Below, piece after piece: positions 17,278 to 26,298 of a DNA stretch of 64,000 bases. Below the pieces are notes generated by a model. It was given only the letters and a program-made list of their open reading frames with translations. It had not been told where the DNA came from and did no database searches. The stretch spans positions 124,001 through 188,000 of the forward strand of contig JADJBM010000004.1 in assembly GCA_016703785.1 (NCBI GenBank), read 5' to 3'. Position 1 is the first letter of the stretch. Each line of letters begins with the position of its first letter. A program made the position numbers and the translations under genes. The DNA comes from Betaproteobacteria bacterium. Lineage in GTDB: Bacteria > Pseudomonadota > Gammaproteobacteria > Burkholderiales > Rhodocyclaceae.

Positions 17278-18162
17278 TCAGGCCTTGAAAAGGTCGGCCA
17301 GCGCCACGCCGGGATCGGCGGCCCGCATGAAGGCCTCACCGACCAAAAACGTTTTTACATCATTGGCTTGCATGAGCGCTACGTCAGCCGGCGCAAGAAT
17401 GCCGCTCTCGGTGACGACAATGCGGTCAGCGGGGATGCGCGGCAGGAGATCGAGGGTCGTTCCCAACGAAACTTCGAAGGTGCGCAGGTTGCGGTTGTTG
17501 ATGCCGACGAGCGGGGTTTGCAGCCGGAGGGCAAGGTCGAGCTCGGCAGCGTCGTGCACCTCGACCAGCGCGGCCATGCCCAAGTCATGGGCGAGGGCTT
17601 CGAGTGCGCGCATTTGGGCGACCGTCCCCTCACCCCAGCCCTCTCTCCGCAAGCGGGGAGAGGGGGTGTCCGCTTCGAGCAGGAAAGCGGCGACGATGAG
17701 CAGGATGCAGTCGGCGCCCATGGCGCGCGCCTCGTGCACCTGGTATTCGTCGATGATGAAATCCTTGCGCAGCACCGGCAGCGCGCAGGCGGCGCGCGCT
17801 TCGACCAGGTATTCCGGCGCGCCCTGGAAAAACTGCCGGTCGGTCAGCACCGAGAGGCAGGCGGCACCGTGGGCGGCATAGGACGCGGCGATCTCGCCAG
17901 GGTGGAAATCGGCGCGGATGACGCCCTTGGAGGGGCTGGCCTTCTTGATCTCGGCGATCACCGCCGCGCATTTCGCCGCGCATTTCGCCGTACTGCCGCG
18001 GCTGACTTTCGCGCCGATTTTTTCACGAATCGCGCCGACGAAGTCACGAGGCGGGGATTGGGCATCGGCCTCGGCGCGCAGGGCGGCGAGCGGCTTTTTT
18101 GCCTGCGCGGCGGCGACCTCCTCGCGCTTCACCGCGAGAATTTTCTGCAGGATGTCGCTCAT
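17278..18162 (-). CDS. trpC: Indole-3-glycerol phosphate synthase with in-frame REP-like insertion
   Basis: 294 residues, about 30 longer than usual (around 262-268). TrpC landmarks: IAEIKKASPSKG near residue 75, LSVLTDRQFFQG, LRKDFIIDEYQVHEARAMGAD, VEVHDAAELDLAL, GINNRNLRTFEV, VTESGI. Extra residues about 161-181 (EADTPSPRLRREGWGEGTV) sit between ILLIVAAFLL and AQMRALEALAHDLG and are encoded by a REP-like palindrome also present at 21415-21498. The insertion is in frame and lies in a surface region ahead of the next helix, so the enzyme may still work. The ATG overlaps the trpD stop. Confidence 0.94.
   Translation of the reverse strand: MSDILQKILAVKREEVAAAQAKKPLAALRAEADAQSPPRDFVGAIREKIGAKVSRGSTAKCAAKCAAVIAEIKKASPSKGVIRADFHPGEIAASYAAHGAACLSVLTDRQFFQGAPEYLVEARAACALPVLRKDFIIDEYQVHEARAMGADCILLIVAAFLLEADTPSPRLRREGWGEGTVAQMRALEALAHDLGMAALVEVHDAAELDLALRLQTPLVGINNRNLRTFEVSLGTTLDLLPRIPADRIVVTESGILAPADVALMQANDVKTFLVGEAFMRAADPGVALADLFKA
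17626..17668. repeat. REP-like palindrome inside trpC
   Basis: CCCCTCACCCCAGCCCTCTC leads into a stem CTCTCTCCGC / GCGGGGAGAG (one T.G wobble) and a final GGG. The same pattern occurs at 21462-21498, so this is a member of a dispersed repeat family located within coding sequence. Confidence 0.85.
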
Positions 18163-19184
18163 GTGCATTTCTGCGTGAAGACAACGAACTGGTCGAGCCT
18201 GGCGCGCGCCGCACCGCTGGCAATGGCCTCACGCGCCCGGACGATGCCGTCGGCGACCGAGTCGGCGACGTTCGCCGCGTAGAGCGCCGCGCCCGCGTTC
18301 AGGGTGACGATCTCGCGCGGCGTGCCGGGCGTGTTGGCGAGCGCCTCCAGCACCATCTCCTTCGACTCGGCGGCGTCGGCGACGCGCAGGCCGCGGTTGG
18401 AGACCATCTGCAGCCCGTAGTCCTCGGGGTGGATCTCGTACTCGGTGATCTTGCCGTCCTTGAGTTCACCGACCAGGGTCGCCGCGCCGAGCGAGATCTC
18501 GTCCATGCCGTCCTTGCCCCACACTACCAGGACGTGGTCGGCGCCCAGTTCGCGCATGACGCGCACCTGGATGCCGACGAGGTCGGGATGGAACACGCCC
18601 ATCAGGGTGTTGGGCGCACCGGCCGGGTTGGTGAGCGGGCCGAGGATGTTGAAGATGGTGCGCACGCCCATTTCGCGTCGCACCGGTGCGACGTTCTTCA
18701 TGGCCGGATGATGGTTGGGGGCGAACATGAAGCCGATGCCGGTGGCCTGGATGCACTCGGCCACCTGCGGCGAGGAGAGGTCGATTTTCGCGCCTAGCGC
18801 CTCGAGTACGTCGGCGGAGCCGGACTTGGAGGAGACACCGCGGTTGCCGTGCTTGGCGACGGTGGCGCCCGCTGCCACCGCGACGAAGGCCGAGGCGGTG
18901 GAGATGTTGAAGGTATGTGAAGAATCGCCGCCAGTGCCGACGACGTCCACGAAATGCGGGTTGTGCGGTGTTTCTACTCGCGTGCACAAGTCGCGCATCA
19001 CCTTCGCGGCGGCGGAAATCTCGCCGATGGTCTCCTTCTTCACGCGCAGGCCGGTGAGGATGGCGGCGACCATCAGCGGCGTGATCTCGCCGCCCATGAT
19101 CTGGCGCATCAGGTGCAGCATCTCGTCGTGAAAGATCTCGCGGTGCTCGATGGTGCGCTGCAGGGCTTCCTGTGGTGTGATCAT
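18159..19184 (-). CDS. trpD: Anthranilate phosphoribosyltransferase
   Basis: 341 residues. Transfers phosphoribose from PRPP to anthranilate. Signature VDVVGTGGDSSHTFNISTAS (PRPP/Mg site, near residue 80), KHGNRGVSSKSGSADVLEAL and FMFAPNHHPAMKNVAPVRRE are intact. It lies 1 nt downstream of trpG and overlaps trpC by ATGA. Confidence 0.97.
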   Translation of the reverse strand: MITPQEALQRTIEHREIFHDEMLHLMRQIMGGEITPLMVAAILTGLRVKKETIGEISAAAKVMRDLCTRVETPHNPHFVDVVGTGGDSSHTFNISTASAFVAVAAGATVAKHGNRGVSSKSGSADVLEALGAKIDLSSPQVAECIQATGIGFMFAPNHHPAMKNVAPVRREMGVRTIFNILGPLTNPAGAPNTLMGVFHPDLVGIQVRVMRELGADHVLVVWGKDGMDEISLGAATLVGELKDGKITEYEIHPEDYGLQMVSNRGLRVADAAESKEMVLEALANTPGTPREIVTLNAGAALYAANVADSVADGIVRAREAIASGAARARLDQFVVFTQKCT

Positions 19185-19185
19185 G

Positions 19186-19761
19186 TCATTGCTCCAGAAA
19201 ATTCTTCAGCAGGCGGTGGCCGTGCTCGCTGCGGATGGACTCGGGGTGGAACTGCACGCCCTCTACACAACACTGCGCGGAATGTTCCCGATGGCGCACG
19301 CCCATGATCTCGCCGTCGTCGGTCCACGCCGTCACTTCGAGGCAGGCCGGCAGCGAAGCGCGTTCGATGGCGAGCGAGTGGTAGCGCGTGGCGGTGAAAG
19401 GATTGGGCAGGTTGCGGAAAACGCCTTTGCCCTCATGATGCACTGGCGAGGTCTTGCCGTGCATGAGTTGGCGGGCATGCACGATGTTCCCGCCGAAGGC
19501 GGCGCCGATACTCTGGTGGCCGAGGCAGACGCCGAGCAGCGGCACCTTTCCGGCGAAGGCGCGGATCGCCGCCACCGAGATGCCGGCCTCGGCGGGCGAA
19601 CAAGGGCCGGGGGAGACGACGATGCGATCGGGCTTGAGCGCGGCAATGCCCTCGACGGTGATCTCGTCGTTGCGGAACACGCGCACGTCCTCGCCCAGTT
19701 CGCCGAAATACTGGACCAGGTTGTAGGTGAAGGAATCGTAGTTGTCGATCATCAGAAGCAT
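19186..19761 (-). CDS. trpG: Anthranilate synthase component II (glutamine amidotransferase)
   Basis: 191 residues of class I amidotransferase: LMIDNYDSFTYNLVQYF, SPGPCSPAEAG, nucleophile cysteine in LLGVCLGHQSIG (near residue 79), and the His-Glu pair in GVQFHPESI. Supplies ammonia to TrpE. It may also serve as PabA, a dual use common in this group. It starts 10 nt after the trpE stop. Confidence 0.96.
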   Translation of the reverse strand: MLLMIDNYDSFTYNLVQYFGELGEDVRVFRNDEITVEGIAALKPDRIVVSPGPCSPAEAGISVAAIRAFAGKVPLLGVCLGHQSIGAAFGGNIVHARQLMHGKTSPVHHEGKGVFRNLPNPFTATRYHSLAIERASLPACLEVTAWTDDGEIMGVRHREHSAQCCVEGVQFHPESIRSEHGHRLLKNFLEQ

Positions 19762-19771
19762 AATCGGCCCC

Positions 19772-21250
<1,479 letters not shown>

Positions 21251-21414
21251 GACTCCACTACTTGAAACTCGGGAAAAACACGGGCGCGAAAAACACCAAA
21301 GCGCCTGCCGCTTGCGACGATCAGTCAGGCAAGCGACGCCAGGGCCAGGCCTCCCCGCCGACGGCGAATTTCCTCACGCATTTCAAGTTCATGTGGAGCA
21401 CAATTTCCTTTACT

Positions 21415-21498
21415 CCCTCTCCCTTGAGGGAGAGGGTCGGGGTGAGGGTGATCGGCCGTAGCCCCCTCACCCTAGCCCTCTCCCTGCGGGGGAGAGGG
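21415..21498. repeat. Inverted pair of REP-like palindromes (BIME-like)
   Basis: 21415-21448 has the stem CCCTCTCCC..GGGAGAGGG followed by TCGGGGTGAGGG; 21462-21498 is the same unit in the opposite orientation. The right-hand unit supplies the stop codon and the last residues (SPPQGEG) of Gph. The pair fills the gph-trpE spacer and could shape the transcript between them. Confidence 0.85.
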
Positions 21499-22164
21499 AA
21501 TATTCTTCAGGCGTGTGGCCGCCTCCTCGAGGGTGCCCACTATAGCATCGGCGCCGAGATCGCGCACATCCTCGCCCTCGCTGTAGCCGTATGGGACGCA
21601 GACCACCGGACAGCCCGCCGCGCGCGCGCCGGCGACATCGTTGCGCGAATCGCCGATGACCAGCGCCTCGGCGGGGGTGATGCCGAAGCGCTCGCAAATG
21701 TGCAGGAAAGGCAGCGGATGCGGCTTCTTTTGCGCCAGGGTGTCGCCGCTGACCGTCATGTCGATGAGCGCGGACAGGCCGGTGGCTTCGAGCAGGGGCT
21801 CGGTAAAGGCGGCGGCCTTGTTGGTGACGCAGGCGGTCTTCAGGCCGGCGGCGCGCATCGCTTCAAGCCCCTCGACCACGCCGGGGTAGATGCGTGTGTT
21901 GCGGCCATTGACGGCGGCGTAATGCCGCTTGAAAACAGCCAGCGCTTCGAGGGCCTCCGGCGCCGTCGATTCGCCCGGATGGCCAAGGCAGCGGCCGACG
22001 AGGTTGGGAATGCCCTTGCCGACGAAGTCGCGGATAGTGTCGACCGGCAAAGTCAGTCGCCCCAGCTCGGCGAGCATGGCGTTGGCGGCGTCGGCGAGGT
22101 CGGGAACGGTATCGAGCAGCGTGCCGTCGAGGTCGATGAGGACTGCGCGAATCGGCAAGGCCAT
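21472..22164 (-). CDS. gph: Phosphoglycolate phosphatase (HAD family)
   Basis: 230 residues. HAD motif I AVLIDLDGTLLDTVPDLADAA at the N-terminus (nucleophile Asp), motif II VTNKAAAFTEPLLE, motif III KKPHPLPFLHI and motif IV VIGDSRNDVAGARAAG. Removes 2-phosphoglycolate, e.g. from DNA repair. The start at 22164 (MALPIRAVLIDLDG) overlaps the rpe stop by one base (TGATG); the upstream open frame is ignored. The C-terminal SPPQGEG is encoded by a REP-like repeat. Confidence 0.95.
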   Translation of the reverse strand: MALPIRAVLIDLDGTLLDTVPDLADAANAMLAELGRLTLPVDTIRDFVGKGIPNLVGRCLGHPGESTAPEALEALAVFKRHYAAVNGRNTRIYPGVVEGLEAMRAAGLKTACVTNKAAAFTEPLLEATGLSALIDMTVSGDTLAQKKPHPLPFLHICERFGITPAEALVIGDSRNDVAGARAAGCPVVCVPYGYSEGEDVRDLGADAIVGTLEEAATRLKNIPSPPQGEG

Positions 22165-22847
22165 CAAACCTTCGCCAGTTCCGCGCGCAGGGAAGCGATG
22201 ATCGAGTTGTAGCGCTGCGGATCGTTGTCCTTGCCAGCGCCGAAGACGGCGGAACCGGCGACGAAGGTGTCCACGCCGGCCCGCGCCACTTCCATGATGT
22301 TGGCGGGTCCGACGCCGCCGTCGATCTCCAGGCTGACTTCCAGACCGCGCGCCTCGATCATCTGCCGCACCTTGCGCGCCTTGTCGAGGACGTGGGGAAT
22401 GAACTTCTGGCCGCCGAAGCCGGGGTTCACCGACATCAGCAGCACCATGTCCAGCTTGTCGAGCGTCCAATCCAGCACGTCGAGCGGCGTCGCCGGATTG
22501 AACACCAGGCCAGGCTTGCAGCCGGACTCGCGAATCAGGCCGATGGTGCGGTCGATGTGCTCGGAAGCCTCCGGATGGAAGGTGATGTAGGTGGCGCCGG
22601 CCTTGGCGAAGTCCGGGATGATGCGATCAACCGGCTTCACCATCAGGTGCACGTCGATGGGCGCGGTGACGCCGTGCTTGCGCAGGGCCTCGCAGACCAG
22701 CGGCCCGATGGTCAGGTTCGGCACGTAATGGTTGTCCATCACGTCGAAGTGCACGATGTCGGCGCCGGACTTGAGGACGTTGTCCACCTCCTCGCCCAGC
22801 TTGGCGAAGTTGGCGGAGAGGATGCTCGGTGCGATGCGGTAGGTCAT
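22164..22847 (-). CDS. rpe: Ribulose-phosphate 3-epimerase
   Basis: 227 residues of TIM-barrel epimerase: IAPSILSANFAKLGEEV, DIVHFDVMDNHYVPNLTIGP, DVHLMVKPVDRII, LLMSVNPGFGGQKFIP and LEIDGGVGPANI carry the metal ligands and catalytic aspartates. The start at 22847 has a perfect AGGAGG 8 nt upstream. First gene of rpe-gph-trpEGDC. Confidence 0.97.
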   Translation of the reverse strand: MTYRIAPSILSANFAKLGEEVDNVLKSGADIVHFDVMDNHYVPNLTIGPLVCEALRKHGVTAPIDVHLMVKPVDRIIPDFAKAGATYITFHPEASEHIDRTIGLIRESGCKPGLVFNPATPLDVLDWTLDKLDMVLLMSVNPGFGGQKFIPHVLDKARKVRQMIEARGLEVSLEIDGGVGPANIMEVARAGVDTFVAGSAVFGAGKDNDPQRYNSIIASLRAELAKV

Positions 22848-22860
22848 GTCAGTCCTCCTG

Positions 22861-22943
22861 AAGGGCCGCCCCAAAGGAGGCCTGCGCCCCCCGGGGGGCA
22901 GCGAACGTAAGTGAGCGTGGGGGCTCATCATCCCCCTATGATG
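22861..22943. repeat. GC-rich palindromic intergenic sequence upstream of rpe
   Basis: Contains a perfect 14-bp palindrome GCCCCCCGGGGGGC (22886-22899) and a small hairpin CATCAT/ATGATG (22926-22943). It resembles short repeats found between genes in Betaproteobacteria; only this copy is seen in the window. Confidence 0.45.
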
Positions 22944-23025
22944 GGTTTGATTTTAAACGCAATCGACCCTCGCACCGGCTAAAAGAAATTATGGCAGCCA
23001 TAAGCAGGCTTCGCGTTGCCGCCCC

Positions 23026-23031
23026 TATAAT
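23026..23031 (+). promoter_or_regulatory. -10 element (TATAAT) 6 nt before the apaG start
   Basis: A perfect TATAAT with no good -35 lies so close to the ATG at 23038 that transcription would begin at or next to the A of the start codon, implying a leaderless apaG mRNA. Confidence 0.5.
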
Positions 23032-23037
23032 GGCCGC

Positions 23038-23421
23038 ATGGCGGAAAGCAAGAAATACGAGATCAGCGTCGCGGCGGAAACCCAGTACCTGGCCGACCAG
23101 TCCGACCCCAAGGATGGGCGCTACGTCTTCGCCTACAACATCACCCTCCGCAACACCGGCACCATCGCGGCGCAGCTGATATCGCGTCACTGGGTCATCA
23201 CGGATGCGGAATCCCACGTGCAGGAGGTGCGCGGCCTCGGCGTGGTCGGGCACCAGCCCCTGATCAAGCCTGGTGAGAGCTTCGAATACTCCAGCGGCTG
23301 CGTCCTTACCACGCCGGTCGGCACCATGCGCGGCAGCTACCAGATGACGGCGGAGGACGGCACGCAGTTCGAGGCGCCAGTCGCAGCGTTCACCCTGGCG
23401 ATGCCCAGAGTGCTGCACTAA
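23038..23421 (+). CDS. apaG: ApaG/CorD family protein
   Basis: 127 residues, the whole single-domain ApaG fold (immunoglobulin-like beta-sandwich): YEISVAAETQYLADQSDPKD, YVFAYNITLRNTG, LISRHWVITDA, VRGLGVVGHQPLIKPGESFE, YSSGCVLTTPVGTMRGSYQM. The biochemical role is poorly defined. It diverges from rpe. No Shine-Dalgarno is visible; see the adjacent -10 element. Confidence 0.94.
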   Translation: MAESKKYEISVAAETQYLADQSDPKDGRYVFAYNITLRNTGTIAAQLISRHWVITDAESHVQEVRGLGVVGHQPLIKPGESFEYSSGCVLTTPVGTMRGSYQMTAEDGTQFEAPVAAFTLAMPRVLH

Positions 23422-23478
23422 GCACGCCTTGTCGCGAGTACGGTTATTGGCGGACTTCAGCCGCCTTCATTCATTCAT

Positions 23479-24360
23479 TCAATATGGCCCGGCAAGTTCA
23501 CGCAAGCGGGAATCGTTGGGCCTTTCGCTAGCCGCATGGCGCCAGTATTTTCGCGCCTCATCTCGCAATTCCTTCTGCTCCAGCCAGGCGGCATATATGA
23601 CCTGCTCTGACAAACCTGCCGTAACGCCAGGCCGCAGGTTCTCCGCGTCGGCCCTCAGCTCGAGACTGGCCAGCGTGAAGTGGGCAGAATTGCTGATCGA
23701 CTGCCCATTTGCCGCTTTGCCGGTCACCAGCCATCTATAGCGTTCGCCTGACTTGAGCCTGACGTTGCCGGGAAGCACGAAGCTGTCACCACTGACCTCT
23801 CGCTCCAGCATGCGCTTCCCCTTGTTGTCGTAAAGCTCGAAACGGACCAGTGTCCCCGGCTGGACTCCTTTCCAGCGAAACTCAGGCCATGAATCGAGCG
23901 TCACCGTATCGACCATCACAAGCAACTGCAGCTTGTGCTCCCCAGGCATGCTGCGCATGAGTACCGCGCCCTGATTGATGTTGATCGGGCTAATGCGGAT
24001 CGACTTGCCGCCGCTGAATCGCGTGCTGCGACGCTCCGGCTTGGCGCCAGCCAGTGCCTCGGCCTGGCCAACGCTCACCAGCACCGTTGATGGTCCTCGG
24101 AAATCGAATTCCTCCCCGGTCTTCAGGAAAACCAGCACCATGCGCGCGCCCGCATCTAGCCGGATATGTCGATTGGCTGATACCTCGTCCAGTATCGAAG
24201 CAGTGCGTTTTTCCTCGACCAGTGAAGCTTCGCCCACCAGATCGGTAATCATGGCGACGGCAGAACTCTTGGCGGGTTGTGCCAGAGCTACTCCGGAAGA
24301 GAAAACAACTCCAATCAAGCACACCAGCGCGGCGGCATTGGCACGAATCGTCTTAATCAT
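23479..24360 (-). CDS. Secreted FecR-like domain protein
   Basis: 293 residues. Signal peptide MIKTIRANAAALVCLIGVVF to ALA|Q; then a FecR-type beta region (about 35-150: MITDLVGEASLVEEKR, NRHIRLDAGARMVLVFLKTGEEFDFRGPSTVLV), a beta-sandwich-like middle (FRWKGVQPGTLVRFELYDNKG, SGERYRWLVTG), and a helical TPR-like end (AAWLEQKELRDEARKYWRHAA). It lies 11 nt after the CHASE2 cyclase gene in the same operon, a pairing known in other bacteria. It may be a periplasmic partner that senses or tethers for the CHASE2 domain; that is inference. Confidence 0.75.
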   Translation of the reverse strand: MIKTIRANAAALVCLIGVVFSSGVALAQPAKSSAVAMITDLVGEASLVEEKRTASILDEVSANRHIRLDAGARMVLVFLKTGEEFDFRGPSTVLVSVGQAEALAGAKPERRSTRFSGGKSIRISPININQGAVLMRSMPGEHKLQLLVMVDTVTLDSWPEFRWKGVQPGTLVRFELYDNKGKRMLEREVSGDSFVLPGNVRLKSGERYRWLVTGKAANGQSISNSAHFTLASLELRADAENLRPGVTAGLSEQVIYAAWLEQKELRDEARKYWRHAASERPNDSRLRELAGPY

Positions 24361-24371
24361 GTTTCCCCCTT

Positions 24372-26141
24372 CTAAATCTTCGATTGATCACCGGCCGGCG
24401 CCGGCCAGCCGTAGACCACCACCGGCGTGTGTCCCTTAACCGGTTTTGCCCCCAGATTAACGAATCCCCCGGAGGAATCAAGCGCCTTTAAAACCTGCTC
24501 GGAACAGACCAGTGGGAAATGCACCTCTTTGGTCAGGCTCTCGATGCGGGAGGCCAGGTTAACCGTGTCTCCGATTGCGGTGTATTCATGACGCGCCGTC
24601 GACCCGACATGACCTACCACGGCATCACCGACATGAAGCCCGATGCCGATACTAATGGGCATCTGGCCCTCCTTTTTCAAGGTTTCGTTCAGCTCTGCCA
24701 GGCGCGAAAGCATTTCTTGCGCAGCAGCAACCGCCGCTGCGGATGGATTGGCAAGGGCTTTGGGTGCCCCGAAAAAGGCCATGATGCCGTCGCCGATGAA
24801 CTTGTCCACCGTGCCGTCGTGACGGTGAATGGCGCCTGTAACCTCCTCGAAATAGCGGTTCAGCAGGGTGATCACGGCCTCCGGCGCAAGCGTCTCACTT
24901 CGCGTGGTGAAATTGCGGATGTCGGCGAAAAGCACACACAATGTCCGCCTGTCTCCGCCCAAGCTGCCGCTCAGCCTTCCGCCGACAATCTCATCCATGA
25001 TCTGCGGACTTACGTAAGCACCAAAGGCCCGTTTCAGCCGCAATCGCTCAATGGCATTGGCCGCCTGATCGGCGAGCGAACGTCCGACCAAGGCAACCGC
25101 GCCCGTAGCGATCAGTCCGGACACCGGCAGGAAAAAACCCGCCCGCTGCAAGGCAATTGCCCCGCCAAAGACGCCAACTGTCAGGCCAGCAGTCACGGCC
25201 AGGGCTTGCAGGGGTTTGAGGGGCCATAACCAGAGCAGAGCGACAAGCAGCGCCAGCGCCGGCGCAAGATATGCCGGCATCGGCGCTATCAGCGTGTCGC
25301 CCAGTATGGAACGCAATACCTGTGCATGCACCAGCACGCCAGGGACACGACGATTGCCGGGTTCCCGTGCAAAAAGTTCGACTGGCTGCAGTTGCCTGTC
25401 TTCGAACAGGGTTACGCTGCCTATTAATACGGGTTTGCCGGCAAATAATCGCGCCAATTTCTCGTGTTCGCCGGTTTCGATCCAGCCTAGTACATCGTGA
25501 AAGGGCAGGTAGTCAAAAGAGGGGCCGCGACTGAAATCAATCAATCCGCGTCGGGGAGAGGCTTTCATGAGCCGCGCCATCTGGCCTGACAGCGTGGCCA
25601 CAGCATGGCCTTCGACACCAAGCGCCTCGTCAAACCAGCGCACCGAGCCATCCATGTCCAACCGCCACAGCGCATAGCCCGAGGCATCCCGCCCGGCTGC
25701 CGAGAGAAATGGGGGATAAACAGGGCGTGTTGCCCCCGTCGGGCCGATGGTAAGACCGAACACCAGCGGAGCATTCCGGCGGGCGTCAATAATGCCGCTC
25801 AGCAAGGCGCGATCATAGCCGGCGACGAGTGCATCGAAAGAACGATCGGGCAGGATGATGTCTATGCCTATCGCGGCGGGCTTCACCCGGGCTACGCCCT
25901 GCAGCAGCTTGCCGAGATGGGGGTGCCAGAGGGCAAGGGGCTCCGGCATGCGTGCAACCGAAATGTCGTCGATGCCAATGACAACCACTTCCGGGGCCGA
26001 AGCCGGAAAATGCTTGCGCAGCAGACGGAACTGGAGATCCAGCGCTTTCAGGTCCGAGAGGGCGAATAGGCCGGATAGCGCTTGCAAGATTGCGAACAAC
26101 AGGACAGCCCCTAGCCCATACCACTTCCATTTCAACTGCAT
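24372..26141 (-). CDS. CHASE2-domain class III adenylate/guanylate cyclase
   Basis: 589 residues: N-terminal membrane helix (7-28), periplasmic CHASE2 sensor (about 30-285; EVVVIGIDDISVARM, PAAIGIDIILPDRS, GKPVLIGSVTLFEDR), three membrane helices (about 287-360), then a cyclase catalytic domain (about 395-560). Metal aspartates are in VLFADIRNFTTRSE and IGDGIMAFFGAP; the lysine in TVDKFIGD and threonine in YTAIGDTVNLASRIE suit a class IIIb adenylate cyclase. It would convert an envelope signal into cAMP. In an operon with the FecR-like gene and divergent from the caspase-like gene. Confidence 0.9.
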   Translation of the reverse strand: MQLKWKWYGLGAVLLFAILQALSGLFALSDLKALDLQFRLLRKHFPASAPEVVVIGIDDISVARMPEPLALWHPHLGKLLQGVARVKPAAIGIDIILPDRSFDALVAGYDRALLSGIIDARRNAPLVFGLTIGPTGATRPVYPPFLSAAGRDASGYALWRLDMDGSVRWFDEALGVEGHAVATLSGQMARLMKASPRRGLIDFSRGPSFDYLPFHDVLGWIETGEHEKLARLFAGKPVLIGSVTLFEDRQLQPVELFAREPGNRRVPGVLVHAQVLRSILGDTLIAPMPAYLAPALALLVALLWLWPLKPLQALAVTAGLTVGVFGGAIALQRAGFFLPVSGLIATGAVALVGRSLADQAANAIERLRLKRAFGAYVSPQIMDEIVGGRLSGSLGGDRRTLCVLFADIRNFTTRSETLAPEAVITLLNRYFEEVTGAIHRHDGTVDKFIGDGIMAFFGAPKALANPSAAAVAAAQEMLSRLAELNETLKKEGQMPISIGIGLHVGDAVVGHVGSTARHEYTAIGDTVNLASRIESLTKEVHFPLVCSEQVLKALDSSGGFVNLGAKPVKGHTPVVVYGWPAPAGDQSKI

Positions 26142-26298
26142 CGTGGCATGGATGGCTGTACCGGGAACGGGATTTTGTTGGCCGAACGATGGTGATGGGG
26201 CGGTCAGGATTACCTCCGGGAACGTGATCTACAACACGCCTCGTCCGGCACAATTGTGGCATCATAAACCGCTTAAGTGAATGGGAAGCGGATTCTCG

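Noticed and set aside
21251..21414. Trp attenuator or leader peptide upstream of trpE
   Set aside because: No Trp-rich short ORF or terminator/antiterminator pair found; the stem-loops present are the REP-like pair.
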